A stretch of 64,000 nt of DNA from Ulota crispa (Eukaryota > Streptophyta > Bryopsida > Orthotrichales > Orthotrichaceae): NCBI GenBank assembly GCA_963920765.1, contig OY987251.1, forward strand, positions 4,652,501 through 4,716,500. Direction: 5' to 3'. The notes under the pieces are model-generated. The model was not told the DNA's origin, searched no databases, and saw only the letters and a list, made by a program, of their open reading frames with translations. Shown here one piece after another: positions 31,539 to 43,051 of the stretch. A program made the translations under genes and the position numbers. Numbering within the stretch: position 1 is the first letter of the stretch; every line of letters starts with the position of its first letter.

Positions 31539-33405
31539 TAAGAACGATTGGTGTGGCAGGCAGTAAATGAATGATTCCGGAGAGTGGTAGTCGAGTTCAG
31601 TGAACTCGTGGCAAGTCGGATATTTCCATCCTGGCATGTCCTTGGCACAATGAATGCAAGTCTAGGTGGCACGCTCTCATGCACTCATGCATTCACCACA
31701 GCAAGTACAGTTCTACACCCTCGTCTCCCATTCGTCGGCTCCCGTACTGTAGCGGTCAATGAACTGGATTGAAACCAGCGAGCGAGCCAATGCTACAGGA
31801 ACAGAGCCTCTTGTTGAAAGCGCGACAACGTAGAAGCCGTGCCGCACTTTTTTCCAACCGAACCCACAAATTGACAAAATACCACACGGAATAGTTATCA
31901 TATGCCTTCGCATTGAATAAAACAAGAGAGACGACGGACACAAGAAAGGTTTCTACACCGGGCCAGGGTTCTTTTTTGGCAAATTTTTGCCTAAATCTTA
32001 CCTCATATTGTCTTTGGCGACCAATACACTACGAAATTTGTGTGAAAAAATGAATGAAATTGCTACACTCTTCCTTACTTGAACATCATGTTTGTCAAAT
32101 TTTGGATGAAAGTAGCTTATACTAGTAAACTTATTGGGTGAACATGTGCAAATCGTCCATTCATTCTAGTTTAGCCAAATTTTCCAAAATAGTTGGTCTT
32201 CCCTAGAATAGAAAAGAAAAGAAAAAAAAAGAAAAAAAAAAAATTGTGGGCCGGGCCACACTGATAGGGGTAGTCACGGCTTCTTAGGGAATGAAAAGAG
32301 AATGGAGATTGAGAAGTTGTGGAGACAGAAAAGAGGAGCCAATAGGAGCTCATTCTTTGTGAAGATGGTGTGACACCCCGTTTGTTTGTTTTGGAGAATG
32401 GAGAATAGAAACTGGTTTACATAAAGAAAGGCAACATGGCCAGCGATTGGAGGAGCTCACGCGCTAACTCATTCTCCACTTCATTCTTCACCTCCGGAGG
32501 AAAAGAATGGGGATGTGAGAAGTTTCACACGAGCCGAAAAACGCAAACTTTGATGGCCACAAGCAGAATGACATGTTTGCATTCTCATTCTTCACGGCCA
32601 GCCAAGCTTTGACTACCCATAATATAAGCAGGGGTTTCAAAATAACGTTTTCTGAAAAACAGGTGGCAGTGTTCTCACTTTGCATAAAAATTCAAGAGTC
32701 CACAAACTGGCATCTCAAACCTCTTGCCCTATAATGGTGGAGAGATCATCTTCAGATGAACAGCAGATGAAAATATGAAAAAGTTATTACCTCCCAAATT
32801 CCGTTTCAAACTGCCGGTTTTGGCTAGTGTGGCCCCGGCATCAATTCCTTATGTTCCGGGGAGGACTGGAGCCGGTTTTGAGAAGAAGCGACTCCAGATT
32901 GGTGTGGCGAGGACGCAGTCGTCGTAGTCGTCGTGGTGAACTGGTGATCGTTTTTGTCACGCATTGCATGCAATTACCTGGGGTGTGTCGTGCGAACTGC
33001 GGAGGTAAGCTCCGGGGCGAGGGTCCTGTTCATGGGAGCAGAGAAGCAGGAAAAAGTGCGATAGGGTGTCGAGTTTCGACCCAGCAGCGTCGCAGCGGAG
33101 AAAGTGGACGCGTCATGGGGCCGCTCACGAGTCACGTACCGTCATCGATCGGCGTGCGCTTCAGGGTTGGTTGCTCGTTGTCGCTGCGACTGCCGAGGAT
33201 CGATGTGCACGTTGAAATCGCCAGGTGCGGAGCTCTCAGTTGCTCTCAGCGGCTGCTTCAGAATCAGGAGGAGCTGCTGCGGCTTCGACACACCCGGCGC
33301 CCCGGCCTGTGCCGTGCCGCCGCCTGCGAAGCCCCGCCGGAAGCAGGGTGGGCCGACGCTGACATGCAGTTCGCGTTGAGCTGCACCGGCCAATCCAAGC
33401 GAATA
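31539..33405. other. Repeat-derived spacer, no supported gene
   Basis: Contains a short relative of the GGTAGTCAC family near 32265-32375 (AGGGGTAGTCACGG to GGTGTGACACCCC), an A-rich run near 32210, and a segment at 32630-32850 (AATGGTGGAGAG, CCGTTTCAAACTG, CCCGGCATCA) repeated near 51780-52080. From 32820 to 33420 the DNA turns GC-rich and holds a 229-codon open frame (32827-33516) with no domain, overlapped by frames on both strands. I treat it as non-coding. Confidence 0.45.
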
Positions 33406-33406
33406 A

Positions 33407-33729
33407 GGGCATCTCCACCGGTCCACCGGTGCAGACTCGCTCAAAGTTTTCCATCTGGTGTGGCAAGGCTTGAAGGCTCTCAATCTCCACCCATGCTCTT
33501 TGACAAGGTGGCCTAACACTCCAAGACACCTCATAAATAAGCAGTTGACCACTTATCTAGGGAAGTAGAGGACAAAAACCACTAAAGTTAGGATGAATAG
33601 TGCATGAATAGTGGCTTGGAGAGTGGCTTGCTAGACTCGCCAGATAAGAGAGTTTGAGAGGGTCTTGAGAGGGGCTTGGCTACTTTTCATTCACTTTGAG
33701 CGTGCCCGAGCCACCGGTGGAGATGCCCT
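33407..33729. mobile_element. GCATCTCCACC-family MITE, copy 1
   Basis: Ends GGGCATCTCCACCGGT and ACCGGTGGAGATGCCC are near-perfect inverted repeats. The interior (CATAAATAAGCAGTTGACC, TCTAGGGAAGTAGAGGA, GTGGCTTGGAGAGTGGC) recurs in the next copy 180 bp away, in the same orientation. Confidence 0.87.
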
Positions 33730-33911
33730 CACATCAACATTTGGAAGTTTCACTAGAGCTCTCCCCCTAAAAATTGGGATTTTTGCCCATATTAGAGCAC
33801 CTCCACTCTTCCTCGAATCACCAGGCCTGGGCTCGCGACAACCTAGAATCGGGTTCAGCTCGGCCACGCCAAATGGGAAGTTCCTGCTGGCCGCTCCAAA
33901 CTTCCCCTTTG

Positions 33912-34228
33912 AGAGCATCTCCATTGATTTAGACTTGCTCAAAGTTTTTCATCTAGTTTGGCGAGGCCTAAAGGCTCTCAATCTTCACCCATGCTCTTTG
34001 AAAAGGTGGCCTTACACTACAATATACTCCATAAATAAGCAATTGACCATTTATCTAGGGAAGTAGAGGATAAAGACCACTAAAGTTAGGTTGAATAGTG
34101 CATGAATAGTGGCTTGGAGAGTGGCTTGCTAGACTCGCCAGATAAGAGAGTTTGAGAGGGTTTTGAGAGGGGCGTGGCTACTTTTCATCCACTTTGAGCG
34201 AGCTAGAGCCACAGGTGGAGATGCTTTG
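33912..34228. mobile_element. GCATCTCCACC-family MITE, copy 2
   Basis: Ends GAGCATCTCCATTG and CAGGTGGAGATGCT. Colinear with copy 1 over the whole length at an estimated 85 percent identity. The 180-bp spacer between the two holds a third partial motif, TTAGAGCACCTCCACTC, at 33792. Confidence 0.85.
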
Positions 34229-34230
34229 AC

Positions 34231-34511
34231 ATGCTAGTTTTCAGTGCGTTTAGGAAATTCCAACGTGCTTGGTTTCCGGGGAGACTCAATTTGTACCTCT
34301 CATCCCTCTCATTGGACAGGAAAAATAAGAATATGATTTTGCTGCTGGACAGATTCCTTGTGCAAGCCCCACATTTTGCTGTTCTTGTCCATCTTTGGAG
34401 AAGCAAGCTGGACCTCTTGCTCGGAGCCGCACCTTGCCCAATGAAAGTTGCACAGGAAATTCCATTTGGAGTGGTCTGTGTGGGGGGCAAGGCTAGAGAA
34501 GCTCTTAGTGG
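34231..34511 (-). repeat. Inverted partner of the repeat at 36040
   Basis: Read on the minus strand it runs GAGCTTCTCTAGCCTTGCCC, CACTCCAAATGGAATTTCC, AAGGTGCGGCTCCGAGC, CAAAGATGGACAAGAACAG and TGGGGCTTGCACAAGG. The plus-strand segment at 36040-36300 carries the same order of blocks. Either two copies of one element or the arms of a 2-kb foldback. Confidence 0.65.
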
Positions 34512-35011
34512 ATGTCAAACCTAGGTGTTTTTCACCCAATAACTCCAGATGACTTCACCTCATAATTCAACCACTTGTGCAAAGTTATCACCACTTGTGC
34601 CAGTTGTTAGGTTTGATGACTCTATAATGCACCTCAAGAGGTGCCTCTTAACTTAAACAAGTTATGATTCTTCCTATAAAAAGTTATTAGGAGATCTCAT
34701 AGAGGTTCCTGTGCGGTGACCTAATCCAACAACTGCTTGTGGACAAGCTCAAAGGGAAGCACCTCTCTGCGACCTATTTATTGAGCGAGCTTTGCTACGA
34801 CAGGTAGGACACCATAGTGTGTGAGTTGGGGAGCAAGATGATGGGATAGGGAAGAGGGAAAAGAGTTATGCAGGGAAGTGACCAAAGTTATCAGGTGATT
34901 TATGAAACTCTATGAAGGTGACAACTCTATGGGCTGCTACACATGCAACAACCCAATAACTCTATGTGAATTTTAGGATAGAGTTATCTAGAAAGCATAG
35001 GTTTGACACCC
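34512..35011. mobile_element. 500-bp MITE with TGTCAAACCTAGG ends
   Basis: Left end ATGTCAAACCTAGGTG, right end CATAGGTTTGACACC, with GAGTTAT-type sequence just inside both ends. The interior repeats short motifs such as AACTCTATG and AGTTATC. No coding frame. Confidence 0.65.
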
Positions 35012-35078
35012 ATTATTAGGATCAACTTCTATGATGCTCTAGAATCAGATCGATAAACAAGGAAATGACATGACAAAC

Positions 35079-35368
35079 TACATTGAATATTGCATTTAGG
35101 TTGCCTTGACCTATAAAGTTACCTCATGACTCATCACTTGGCCACTTGGAGGTGCATGCAGCTCTTTAAATACTTTGATTTCACATAGTTTACAACTTGG
35201 ACATAGTTAGTTTGTTTTTTTGCAACTTTGTTGTTGTTTCCATGGCCTTTAAAAAATATTTTTTACAATAATTATTGATGAACATTACTGTAGTAACAAT
35301 CAATATTCATGTAGTGTAAAATGCCAAAGAAATTAGTGTAGGGCAATCTAAATGCACTATTTTGTGTA
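35079..35368. mobile_element. TGCATTTAGGTTGCC-family MITE, copy 1
   Basis: Left end TACATTGAATATTGCATTTA, right end complementary (TAAATGCACTATTTTGTGTA). The interior blocks CTCATGACTCATCACTTGGC, TTTCACATAGTTTAC and GAAATTAGTGTAGGGCAA define the family, with further copies at 40968, 43052 (split) and 54027. Confidence 0.85.
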
Positions 35369-36039
35369 CTCAATGAATCATGCATGGATATCCAGGATAT
35401 GTTCTAAAAAACAATAAATTGGAAATTGGGACTATGGGTTTTCTAGTTTTTCAAAGTCAAAAAATGCTAATAACCATGACCAATGCTATGCCAGCATGGA
35501 AGAATCACGTAGTGCTAAAACTATCAATTTGAGATTTAGGAATGTTGCATTTTCATTTCTTCTTTTTTTCTTTTTTTTGTCTTTGCATTTATTGTAAGAG
35601 CCGTTGAGCTTTGGCATAGCCGTTCACCACGTAGAGGCTCAGGGTTTCCTTCAACTCCTCAAGATAGATTAGAAACATACAATAAAAATAATTCCCCAAG
35701 ATCATTCCAAAAGACTTTAGAGTTTTTAGGTTTAGAATTTCCACCCACTTTCTTGCTACCCATTTAATAATGTATATTGCGATTTATAATTCATCATATA
35801 TATTTATAGCATTCTTTTACAAAACATTGAATGACGATTGTTGGTAAGTATTCAAAAAAATTACCAATCCCTCTAAACCACGCACATCACGCTCTCCAAA
35901 TTTGGTGCAGTCATGCAATTAACATGATGCAATATGAGTCATAAAAATACTCTCTTCCACAAGAATGGGAGCATGGGAGCACGGGACTAGAGGGAGCCAG
36001 AAGTGACCATGAAGGAGGTGAGTTGCAAAAGCACAATTT
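35369..36039. other. AT-rich spacer
   Basis: AT-rich, low-complexity sequence with no gene or repeat I can support. Confidence 0.45.
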
Positions 36040-36300
36040 CAACCATAAGAGTTTTTCCAGCCTTTCTCTCCAAACAGAGGTCTACAAACGGATTTTCCCA
36101 TGTGATTGTCCCTGTGCAGGGTGCGGCTCTAGGCGGGGGTCCAGCCTGACTTGCCAAAATGAGGATGAAAATAGAAAATTGTGGGACCATTGTCCGGAAT
36201 TGTCGAAAGGGATATGTGCTGTCAGCGAGTATTGCCACAGCAACAAACAAGCTTCCAAAATAAGAACATGTCAAATTTCTTGGACACATTGAAAATTGGC
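36040..36300 (+). repeat. Inverted partner of the repeat at 34231
   Basis: Blocks AGAGTTTTTCCAGCCTTTC, CGGATTTTCCCATGTGATTG, CAGGGTGCGGCTCTAGGC and GGATGAAAATAGAAAATTG align with the complement of 34231-34511. Short open frames here are chance. Confidence 0.6.
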
Positions 36301-36434
36301 GTCTCGAAGAGGAAGTTTGATGAGCCCACGCAAAGTTCCCCGTGTGGCAAGCCAACACTGGACTCGGATTCCGCACCCTTGCATGCTCGGGCCTAGTGTT
36401 TGCCTGTCTGGCGAGCAAGGCTGGAGCTACTCTA

Positions 36435-36830
36435 AGGTAGGTAGCTCAAATTGCAACCCCTCTCTTGGAAAGCATCCCATAGGTAGCTCAAGAATGGATG
36501 TTAGCCGGTGGTTCTTGAATGGATCCTCTTTACTTATAGAAGAAAAGGTGTATTTTATTGCAAGAGCCAATCATACTCCTTGATTTCACCTCATCTCTTT
36601 ACAAGTTGCAAGGGTACAGTTTATGGGAGACGTAGAATCACAAATAGGTGCCTACTATTAAAATTTTCAAAAATTCATTAGCAATTCATTAATACTTCAA
36701 GAAATATGAAAAAAAATGTGTTACATTGGCATCCATTTCTCTTTGTCTGAAAATCAGACAAAAATCTTCTTGTCTCAAAATGCCCATGAAAGAGAGACCT
36801 TTAAAGTGTTGCTTTTGAAGCTACCTACCT
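36435..36830. mobile_element. AAGGTAGGTAGC MITE with 7-bp target duplication
   Basis: Ends AGGTAGGTAGCTCAAA and TTTTGAAGCTACCTACCT. TACTCTA precedes the left end and follows the right end exactly, a 7-bp (possibly 8-bp) target duplication. The single copy here shares its outer AGGTAG with the 330-bp family and the element at 295. Confidence 0.82.
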
Positions 36831-37430
36831 TACTCTAAAGCCATACGGGCATGCTTATATATGAATATATCTGCACTAGCCCACTTTGTACCAATCTTTA
36901 TGACACTCCCAATTACAAGTCTAGCAACCACTTTGAAACTACAATGTCCATTAAACATTAAAGCGGGATTTTTAAAAAAATGTTTCCAACTTTGCAAGAA
37001 AGCTCTTAAAATTCTTCCCCTTGTGAATGATATAGTGTTGCTTTTACATGTAAGACGATTGTTCTTAAACTATTTGATTTGGCTAGGTGGCCCTGTGGAG
37101 ATGCAAACAAAAAGGATAAAAATAAATATACGAACTTGCATAGTGACAAGTGCTTATAAAACAAATGAATAAATTTTGAAGACACAATGAATTAGTTATG
37201 CATGTAGAAGATTATTAGGTAAAACCCATACGAATACAAAAACCACACAAAGTCGACTAAAATGGCATTTATAGCATCAAGACATTCTCTAGGCCATAGC
37301 ATCATTGAAAAGAAATTGTACCTAAAGATCATTCCTTAACAAAGCAACCACTTCCATAGTACCATAAATTCACCCATTTATTGTCCAAAATCGTCATCAA
37401 TTTAACATACTTGTAGTCATTTTACTACTC
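36831..37430. other. AT-rich spacer
   Basis: No supported gene. One 103-codon open frame (36861-37172) has no domain and AT-driven composition. I treat it as chance. Confidence 0.45.
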
Positions 37431-37922
37431 AGTGCATCTCCCCTGGTGCTCTCCCAAGGTTTGACAATTGGATGAGAAGTGCTTCGGGCTCTTTTCAAAC
37501 CCTCTCAAAGCACTTTGTCCTAGCATACTTAGCAATGACCTTTCAAAATATTATCCATCCTAAGTTTGGTGAGCTTTAAAGCAAAAAAATATGTGCTTTA
37601 ATATAAAAAAATTGGATGTTCACTAGTTTTTATGTAAACAATGACATCAAACATAACATAATGATGTTGGTTTTAACATCATTTGTAACACAAAAACAAG
37701 TAAATGTCCAAAAAATCCATCAAAAAAAATACATGTTTCTTCTAGTGTTTATCTTATACTCCTCTTGATGGATGGTCAAATGACTATTTATGGGGCACGT
37801 CCAAGTGCAAGGGCCACTTTTTCTAAAAGCATGGATGGAGATCAACAAATCTGAGGGCCCTTCAAAAATCAATAAAACCTTTGAGCAAGCTAGGTGTAAC
37901 AAGCAATTGTGGAGATGCTTTC
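37431..37922. mobile_element. GCATCTCC-family MITE, copy 3 (diverged, reverse orientation)
   Basis: Left end AGTGCATCTCCCCTGGTG, right end CAATTGTGGAGATGCTTTC. The complement of the right half (CTTGCTCAAAGG, CCATGCTTTTAGAAAAAGTGG, CCATAAATAGTCATTTGACC) matches the left half of the copies at 33407 and 33912. Longer than they are (490 versus 320 bp) because of extra internal sequence. Confidence 0.68.
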
Positions 37923-39087
37923 ACCATTTTTAACATTACTTTGTCTTTGCATCCAAGGAGCTTTCAGGCTTCACTAGCTAAAATCCAACATTTCCAATTC
38001 ATAACCAATTTTCTTACGTGCATATACCCAACATTGTCTATATTTATTCTAGGATTTTATGATTTTGAAAATCTAGCCAAGTTTTATATGATAAAATTAA
38101 ATTCCAATCGGTTATTTTTTCGCCATTTGGGTCAGTTAACGTTGTATTGATTATCAAGTTTCTTTGGTCATTCCTTTCATTCAACTTTTCCAATTTAAAA
38201 ATAACATTTCACAATTTATTGGGGGTTGATATTAGGTGTCCTTACCTTGAGAACTATTTTGTACAGTACGGCACATATGATAAGCGGCCTAGAGAAAGTG
38301 AGTACAAAGCTACTTCCTACGCAACAGAATTCCCACTTTCGCATTCAATTGATTGGGCATTCATGCAGTTTGTGCTGGAGGGCAATGTCCGGGGAGAACC
38401 GGCATTTATTGTATTGTCAGCTGGTTGAAATTGCAAAACACTCGGTTGAATTTGAACCACCATCTAAAAAATTGGTCAAATTTACAAAAAAGTAATCTAT
38501 ATAATGTATTATATAGATATAGAAAATATAATGGATTATGTAGATATGGAAAATATCTGATGCAATTGAGTGAAAAACTAGTTGAAAATCTTAAAGGCAT
38601 CCAATAAAAGCAAAATCCTTCATTTGAGTATATCCATAGCATTAGTGTATTAGTTAAAATTACAATTATATTAGATAAATATAGTAGCTTTTAAAATGCA
38701 ATAGTTATTGGAGATGTGATTTTTTTTTTCATTTTTTTGTGTGGTTGTCTACAAAGGTAAGTTTTTAATTTGTTGTTGGAATTTTTTGTTTTCAAAAACA
38801 ACCATTGGAAATTTGGTTTGCAAAAGACCTTAATGTAATGTGAATTTCAAGCACACATTTGCAATGTATGCTCATGTAGGGAATGTTCCAAGTCTTTGTT
38901 GGTCATGAAAACTCGTGGAAATATGTCTAACGTTCTTTAGAGCATGTCCAACAAATTTCTCATGCATTTGTGATGCAAAAAGTATCCACCATATGTGGTC
39001 AAAGGGGCCTGAATTTTTCAAGCAAAAGTTAAAAAGAACTTTTTATATTGACTTCAAATGATTATATCCCTCAATTTGTACAATTAA
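37923..39087. other. AT-rich spacer with short open frames
   Basis: Nothing recognisable. A moderately complex stretch near 38220-38460 holds three overlapping frames (for example 38147-38428) without a domain. Confidence 0.45.
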
Positions 39088-40013
39088 CCTCTGAAGATCC
39101 AAATAGCGCTTTTTGGCAACATAGCAATTTTGGGCAGGCTATTACTTGTAAAACAATATATGTGTCTTCACAAAAAAATTAAAGGATGTGTGTCCAATGA
39201 GTAGCTTTCTATTGCACCAATTTTCAACCATTTCAATTTGTAGAAAAAAACTTATGATGGAAGATGTAGTTTTGTTTGCTCAAAAGGCAGCACAAGCAAA
39301 AAGAATTACATTACAAGCTGAAATTTTAAGATCTTGCCCAGAGGTTGAGGAGCAAAGATATTTCCTTGTTAGATCCAACCCAACCTCATTTTGTGACATC
39401 AATTGTTTTGCTTAATGCCCTTTACTTCATCTTTGTTGGAAGTGGCCCTACGTTGATGAAGCTTGTCAAAGCCATAGTTTTTGACCAATGTCCCTTTTTA
39501 TTCTCCCTTCTTTGAAGCTAGCTAAAATCAAAAACTCTACAATTTCTATTTTGAATTTATTCATTTATATGGAAGCCAAAATTTGTTGAAAAGACGGATG
39601 TGTATGAGAATTTTCTTGAAGCTAGTTTCCGACTCTAATTGTTTAGCATGTGTTCCCCAATGCAAAATGTTATGAAAATTTCAAGCATATGCCTAGTTGT
39701 ATTGCAAAATTCAATCTAGAAAATCACAATAAAACTTTTGAATTTTGTTGGTGCCAAAGCTAGCTCCCCAAATTAGAGCTGCCCAAAATTTGAATGCCCC
39801 AAAAAAACCATTTCTTACTTCAAACCTTATAATCTCACAATTTGTGCCGCAAACATCTTTAATCTTTTTACTATATCACAATGAAGTAGTCTACGGCTAG
39901 ATCCTACAAAAAAATTGCACCAAGATTTCATTTTCAATTTTTTTTTGCCTTTGCTATCAAAACAACCCATTTTGAATGTTTTTTGATGAAACATAGTCAA
40001 AGAACTTTAGGGG
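39088..40013. mobile_element. TTAA-flanked element, copy A
   Basis: Flanked by TTAA on both sides with ends CCTCTGAAGATCCAAATAGC and AACTTTAGGGG. The left 60 bp (AAATAGCGCTTTTTGGCAAC) recur after a TTAA at 55255. No intact coding frame. Ends of the form TTAA-CCCCT resemble piggyBac-type targets; this is inference. Confidence 0.6.
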
Positions 40014-40058
40014 TTAAACTTCCTGAAACTTTCACCATGCCTCTTTGCATAAGTTTAA

Positions 40059-40814
40059 CCCCTGAGCGCCCCAATGCCCCATATATCGCCTCCTACAATT
40101 TCCAAGCCCTGTTTTGAGGGACTAGATCTAACTTTTTGATCTTGCTATAAACTACAATTATGAAGGCATTCAAGTTGTCCATGCCAATGGAGTAATGGCA
40201 AGGAAAGCCAAATGTTGTACAAGTGCTACAAGAAATTTGATTGGGTGAAAACACCATATGGGGCGTGGTGGCAAGAAGCATTTTACAGGCTGCAATCGGT
40301 CAATATCCCTTGCAAGCTTCCTTGTGTAAGCTTTGTGGTAGTGGGAAAGTTGTTGGCAAGGGTTTATGCATGTTCTAGACCCTTATTATGGCAACAATCA
40401 CCAATTGTGCTGGTCATTGTTTTCTGCGCAATAGCCATTTGAAGCCCTAAAACTTGACATAAAATGAAGTGCAATCTTCAATAATTTACAAAGTGTGTGC
40501 ATTCATATCTAATCTTGCTGTTCACAAAATTTGAGATGAATCCGAGGCTTATAGAATTTTGTAAAAATCATTAAATACCAACTACCTACCAAAGAATAAG
40601 ATTTTGTCATCACATGTTGTTTGATCAAATGTTACAATCTCCCATCTCCCACGATGAATTGTTCCCAAAATTGCAAGCCATTTTCTAAGTAGGTGTTCCA
40701 CTACTTTCAATGGTCACTTTTTGTGGATCATCCAATTGACCAAGATAGAATGCATCAAAGTTGTTTGTCTCCAAAAACCCTAATTTTGGTGAAAACGGCT
40801 TGGGCGCTTAGGGG
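40059..40814. mobile_element. TTAA-flanked element, copy B
   Basis: A 756-bp element with TTAA on both sides and inverted ends CCCCTGAGCGCCCCAA and TTGGGCGCTTAGGGG, of which the right end is the clear complement of the left. It starts 40 bp after copy A ends. A third right-type end, GGATGTTTAGGGGTTAAG, lies at 40927-40942. Confidence 0.7.
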
Positions 40815-40967
40815 TTAATGCACAATCCTAACCTTAAATTTGTAAAAAATAGAAAATAAATTGTTCCTTGGTTCAAATTTCTAAAATGAGCAATTTTGAG
40901 TGTTTTTTGAAAAACAATGAGCTTGGATGTTTAGGGGTTAAGACAACCTAAAATATAATATTTGAAC

Positions 40968-41324
40968 TACACTAAATCTTGCATTTAGGTTGCCCCACAC
41001 TAATTTTTTGACATTTCACACTATATAAATATTTATTGCTGCTATAGTATCTTTCATCAAATATGAGTGCAACAAGCCATTTTTAGATAGTCTATCAACA
41101 ACAATGAAGCAACAAAAAGACAAACTAGTGGCTTTCAAGTCACAGACCATGTGAAATCTAAATATTTGGTGAGTTGCATGTGCCTCCAAGTGGCCAAGTG
41201 ATGAGTCATGAGATAACTTACTAGGGTAAGGCAACCTAATTGCCAAGGCAACCTAATTGCCAAGGCAACCTAATTGCCAAGGCAACCTAATTGCCAAGGC
41301 AACCTAAATGCAATATTTAGTGTA
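40968..41324. mobile_element. TGCATTTAGGTTGCC-family MITE, copy 2
   Basis: Opposite orientation to copy 1. Ends TACACTAAATCTTGCATTTA and TAAATGCAATATTTAGTGTA are almost perfect inverted repeats. It is about 65 bp longer than its relatives because of a 17-bp tandem expansion in one arm. Confidence 0.87.
41230..41310. repeat. 17-bp tandem repeat inside a MITE arm
   Basis: Four exact units of GGCAACCTAATTGCCAA (starts 41230, 41247, 41264, 41281) and a fifth partial one that merges into the terminal repeat. The unit is a piece of the element's own arm. Confidence 0.95.
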
Positions 41325-42630
41325 GCACAAGTTCCATATTTAGCAAGTTTATCACTGGATCCCACCACCCCAAATCTTGCACTTTAAGTACATGTCAATA
41401 GCCCAAAATTCCAACTCCATATATCTTATTTGGCGCTCATTTATTGTGCGATCAATGTTTGTTTTGGGGCAATTTAAGGCCCAATTGCCTCAAAAAAAAG
41501 AGGCTAGCTTCAAGCCTACAAGAAAAAAAGGGGGACTTTTTTTCAAAAAATGCCAAATTGCAATAATAAAATTCGAGTTGGAGCCCAGGCTTTCATAAAA
41601 TCCTTATCAAACTGAAAATTGATGCCATCATTTAAAAAATATTTGAGCATTTTAATTGTTTTTGAGGTGTTGCCTAATCCAATTCAATATAACACTTAAG
41701 TAACGGCAATGATTATTTGGATGTTTTCAAAAAATGACCAATAAATACTTTTTACCTACAAAAAAATCCCATGATGCTCCAAAAAATCCATGCACCAGGG
41801 CCAGCTTCAACTCCAACCAAAATAGGGACAGCTAGCAAGCTACAAACCATTTTCAAAAAATGCCACCCAAGCATCGGTGGGAAAACAAAAAAAAACCCTG
41901 TGTGCGACCATTGAGGTTGCTCTTATGATTGCCAGCATTTATTCCATCAATCATTGCCTGCTAATTTTCAAAGAGGTCGTTCTATTTTATATACTATTTT
42001 CTTAGTAACAGTATTTAAGGTTATTAGTGCGGAATCTTCCCAAAAGCATCTCTGAAGATACTGGCCTGGTTCTCAGTTCTCACTGGATGAATGAACGGGG
42101 GCCGCTTTCCAACTGATTGCTCAAATCCTGATTGGCAGGGGGGCTGGATTTTGGAACTTCGAGCTGACCACGTGCCACGTTGCAGGCCCTACAGCAATCT
42201 GACATTCTGATTGGTTGGAATGATTTTAAGTGGGACCTGTAGGTTTACACCACGTGCCTCAAACCAATCGTTTTTCTGAAAATTAGGCAGGAAGTACCTT
42301 TCAGTGTCGAAAACACATCCTGAGGGTGGAAAAAGATTTTTTTTTTCAAATTTTTTTTCTTGAAAGTGGTTAGAGAGATGTGCCACATCACTGAATGTCA
42401 AAAGTAGCTGCTTTCAATGCCTCCATATTTTTTAAAACACCAATTTGTAAAGAGATGTACAAGGTCCCTGCTGTCCTTTTTGTGAGGGCAGGATACACTA
42501 TTGACTTTTCCTTCTTTTGAAGAGAATATTATCTCTCTTGGACACATGCCATAGGCTGTTTGCTGCCCATGAATAGCGCACACTCTCCTGGGTTTGAGTC
42601 ACGGGTTTAGGGTTAGTCCTTTCAGGGTTG
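41325..42630. other. AT-rich spacer
   Basis: No supported gene. Contains A-rich and T-rich runs (for example near 41520 and 42338) and CACGTG boxes near 42170 and 42251 in a less AT-rich stretch from about 42080 to 42320. I see no promoter logic there. Confidence 0.4.
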
Positions 42631-42958
42631 AGGTAGGAGGCTCATAAATGGAGCATATAAGGGCTGAAACTGAATTTTGGGTAGGTGAATCTTATTGAAA
42701 TATTTTTCAATAAATTTTCCTTGAAAGGCAAGAAGAATTGGCATCTAACCCAAGTTGTTTCATATTTTTTGGAGCTTTGTGGAAGTTACAAAATTTTGAA
42801 GTGGAAAGGCCATAGGGCTCTAAAATGGAGACCCTTCTCAAGTGTACATTTTGTGTACATTGATGAAGGGATATGAAAAAATCATGTACTGTACAAATAG
42901 AGTACAATTGAGGAGGTGCTCCATTTTAGAGCTTGCTCCAAATTAGAACCTCCTACCT
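42631..42958. mobile_element. AAGGTAGGAGGCTC-family MITE, copy 4
   Basis: Same orientation as copy 2. Ends AGGTAGGAGGCTCATAAATG and GAACCTCCTACCT, with TA at the right flank only. Confidence 0.86.
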
Positions 42959-43051
42959 TAGTTCACAACTTCACATTATTCCAAGTCCCAACTAGGCAAG
43001 TCCCACTTGAATGTAAACATCACAAAATATGTTATGTAAGTTGGTTATGGA

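Noticed and set aside
32827-33552. 229-codon plus-strand frame and overlapping minus-strand frames, one with GDFNVHID, like a LINE endonuclease motif
   Set aside because: The GC-rich context lengthens frames by chance, no further endonuclease or reverse-transcriptase motifs follow, and the short match alone is weak.
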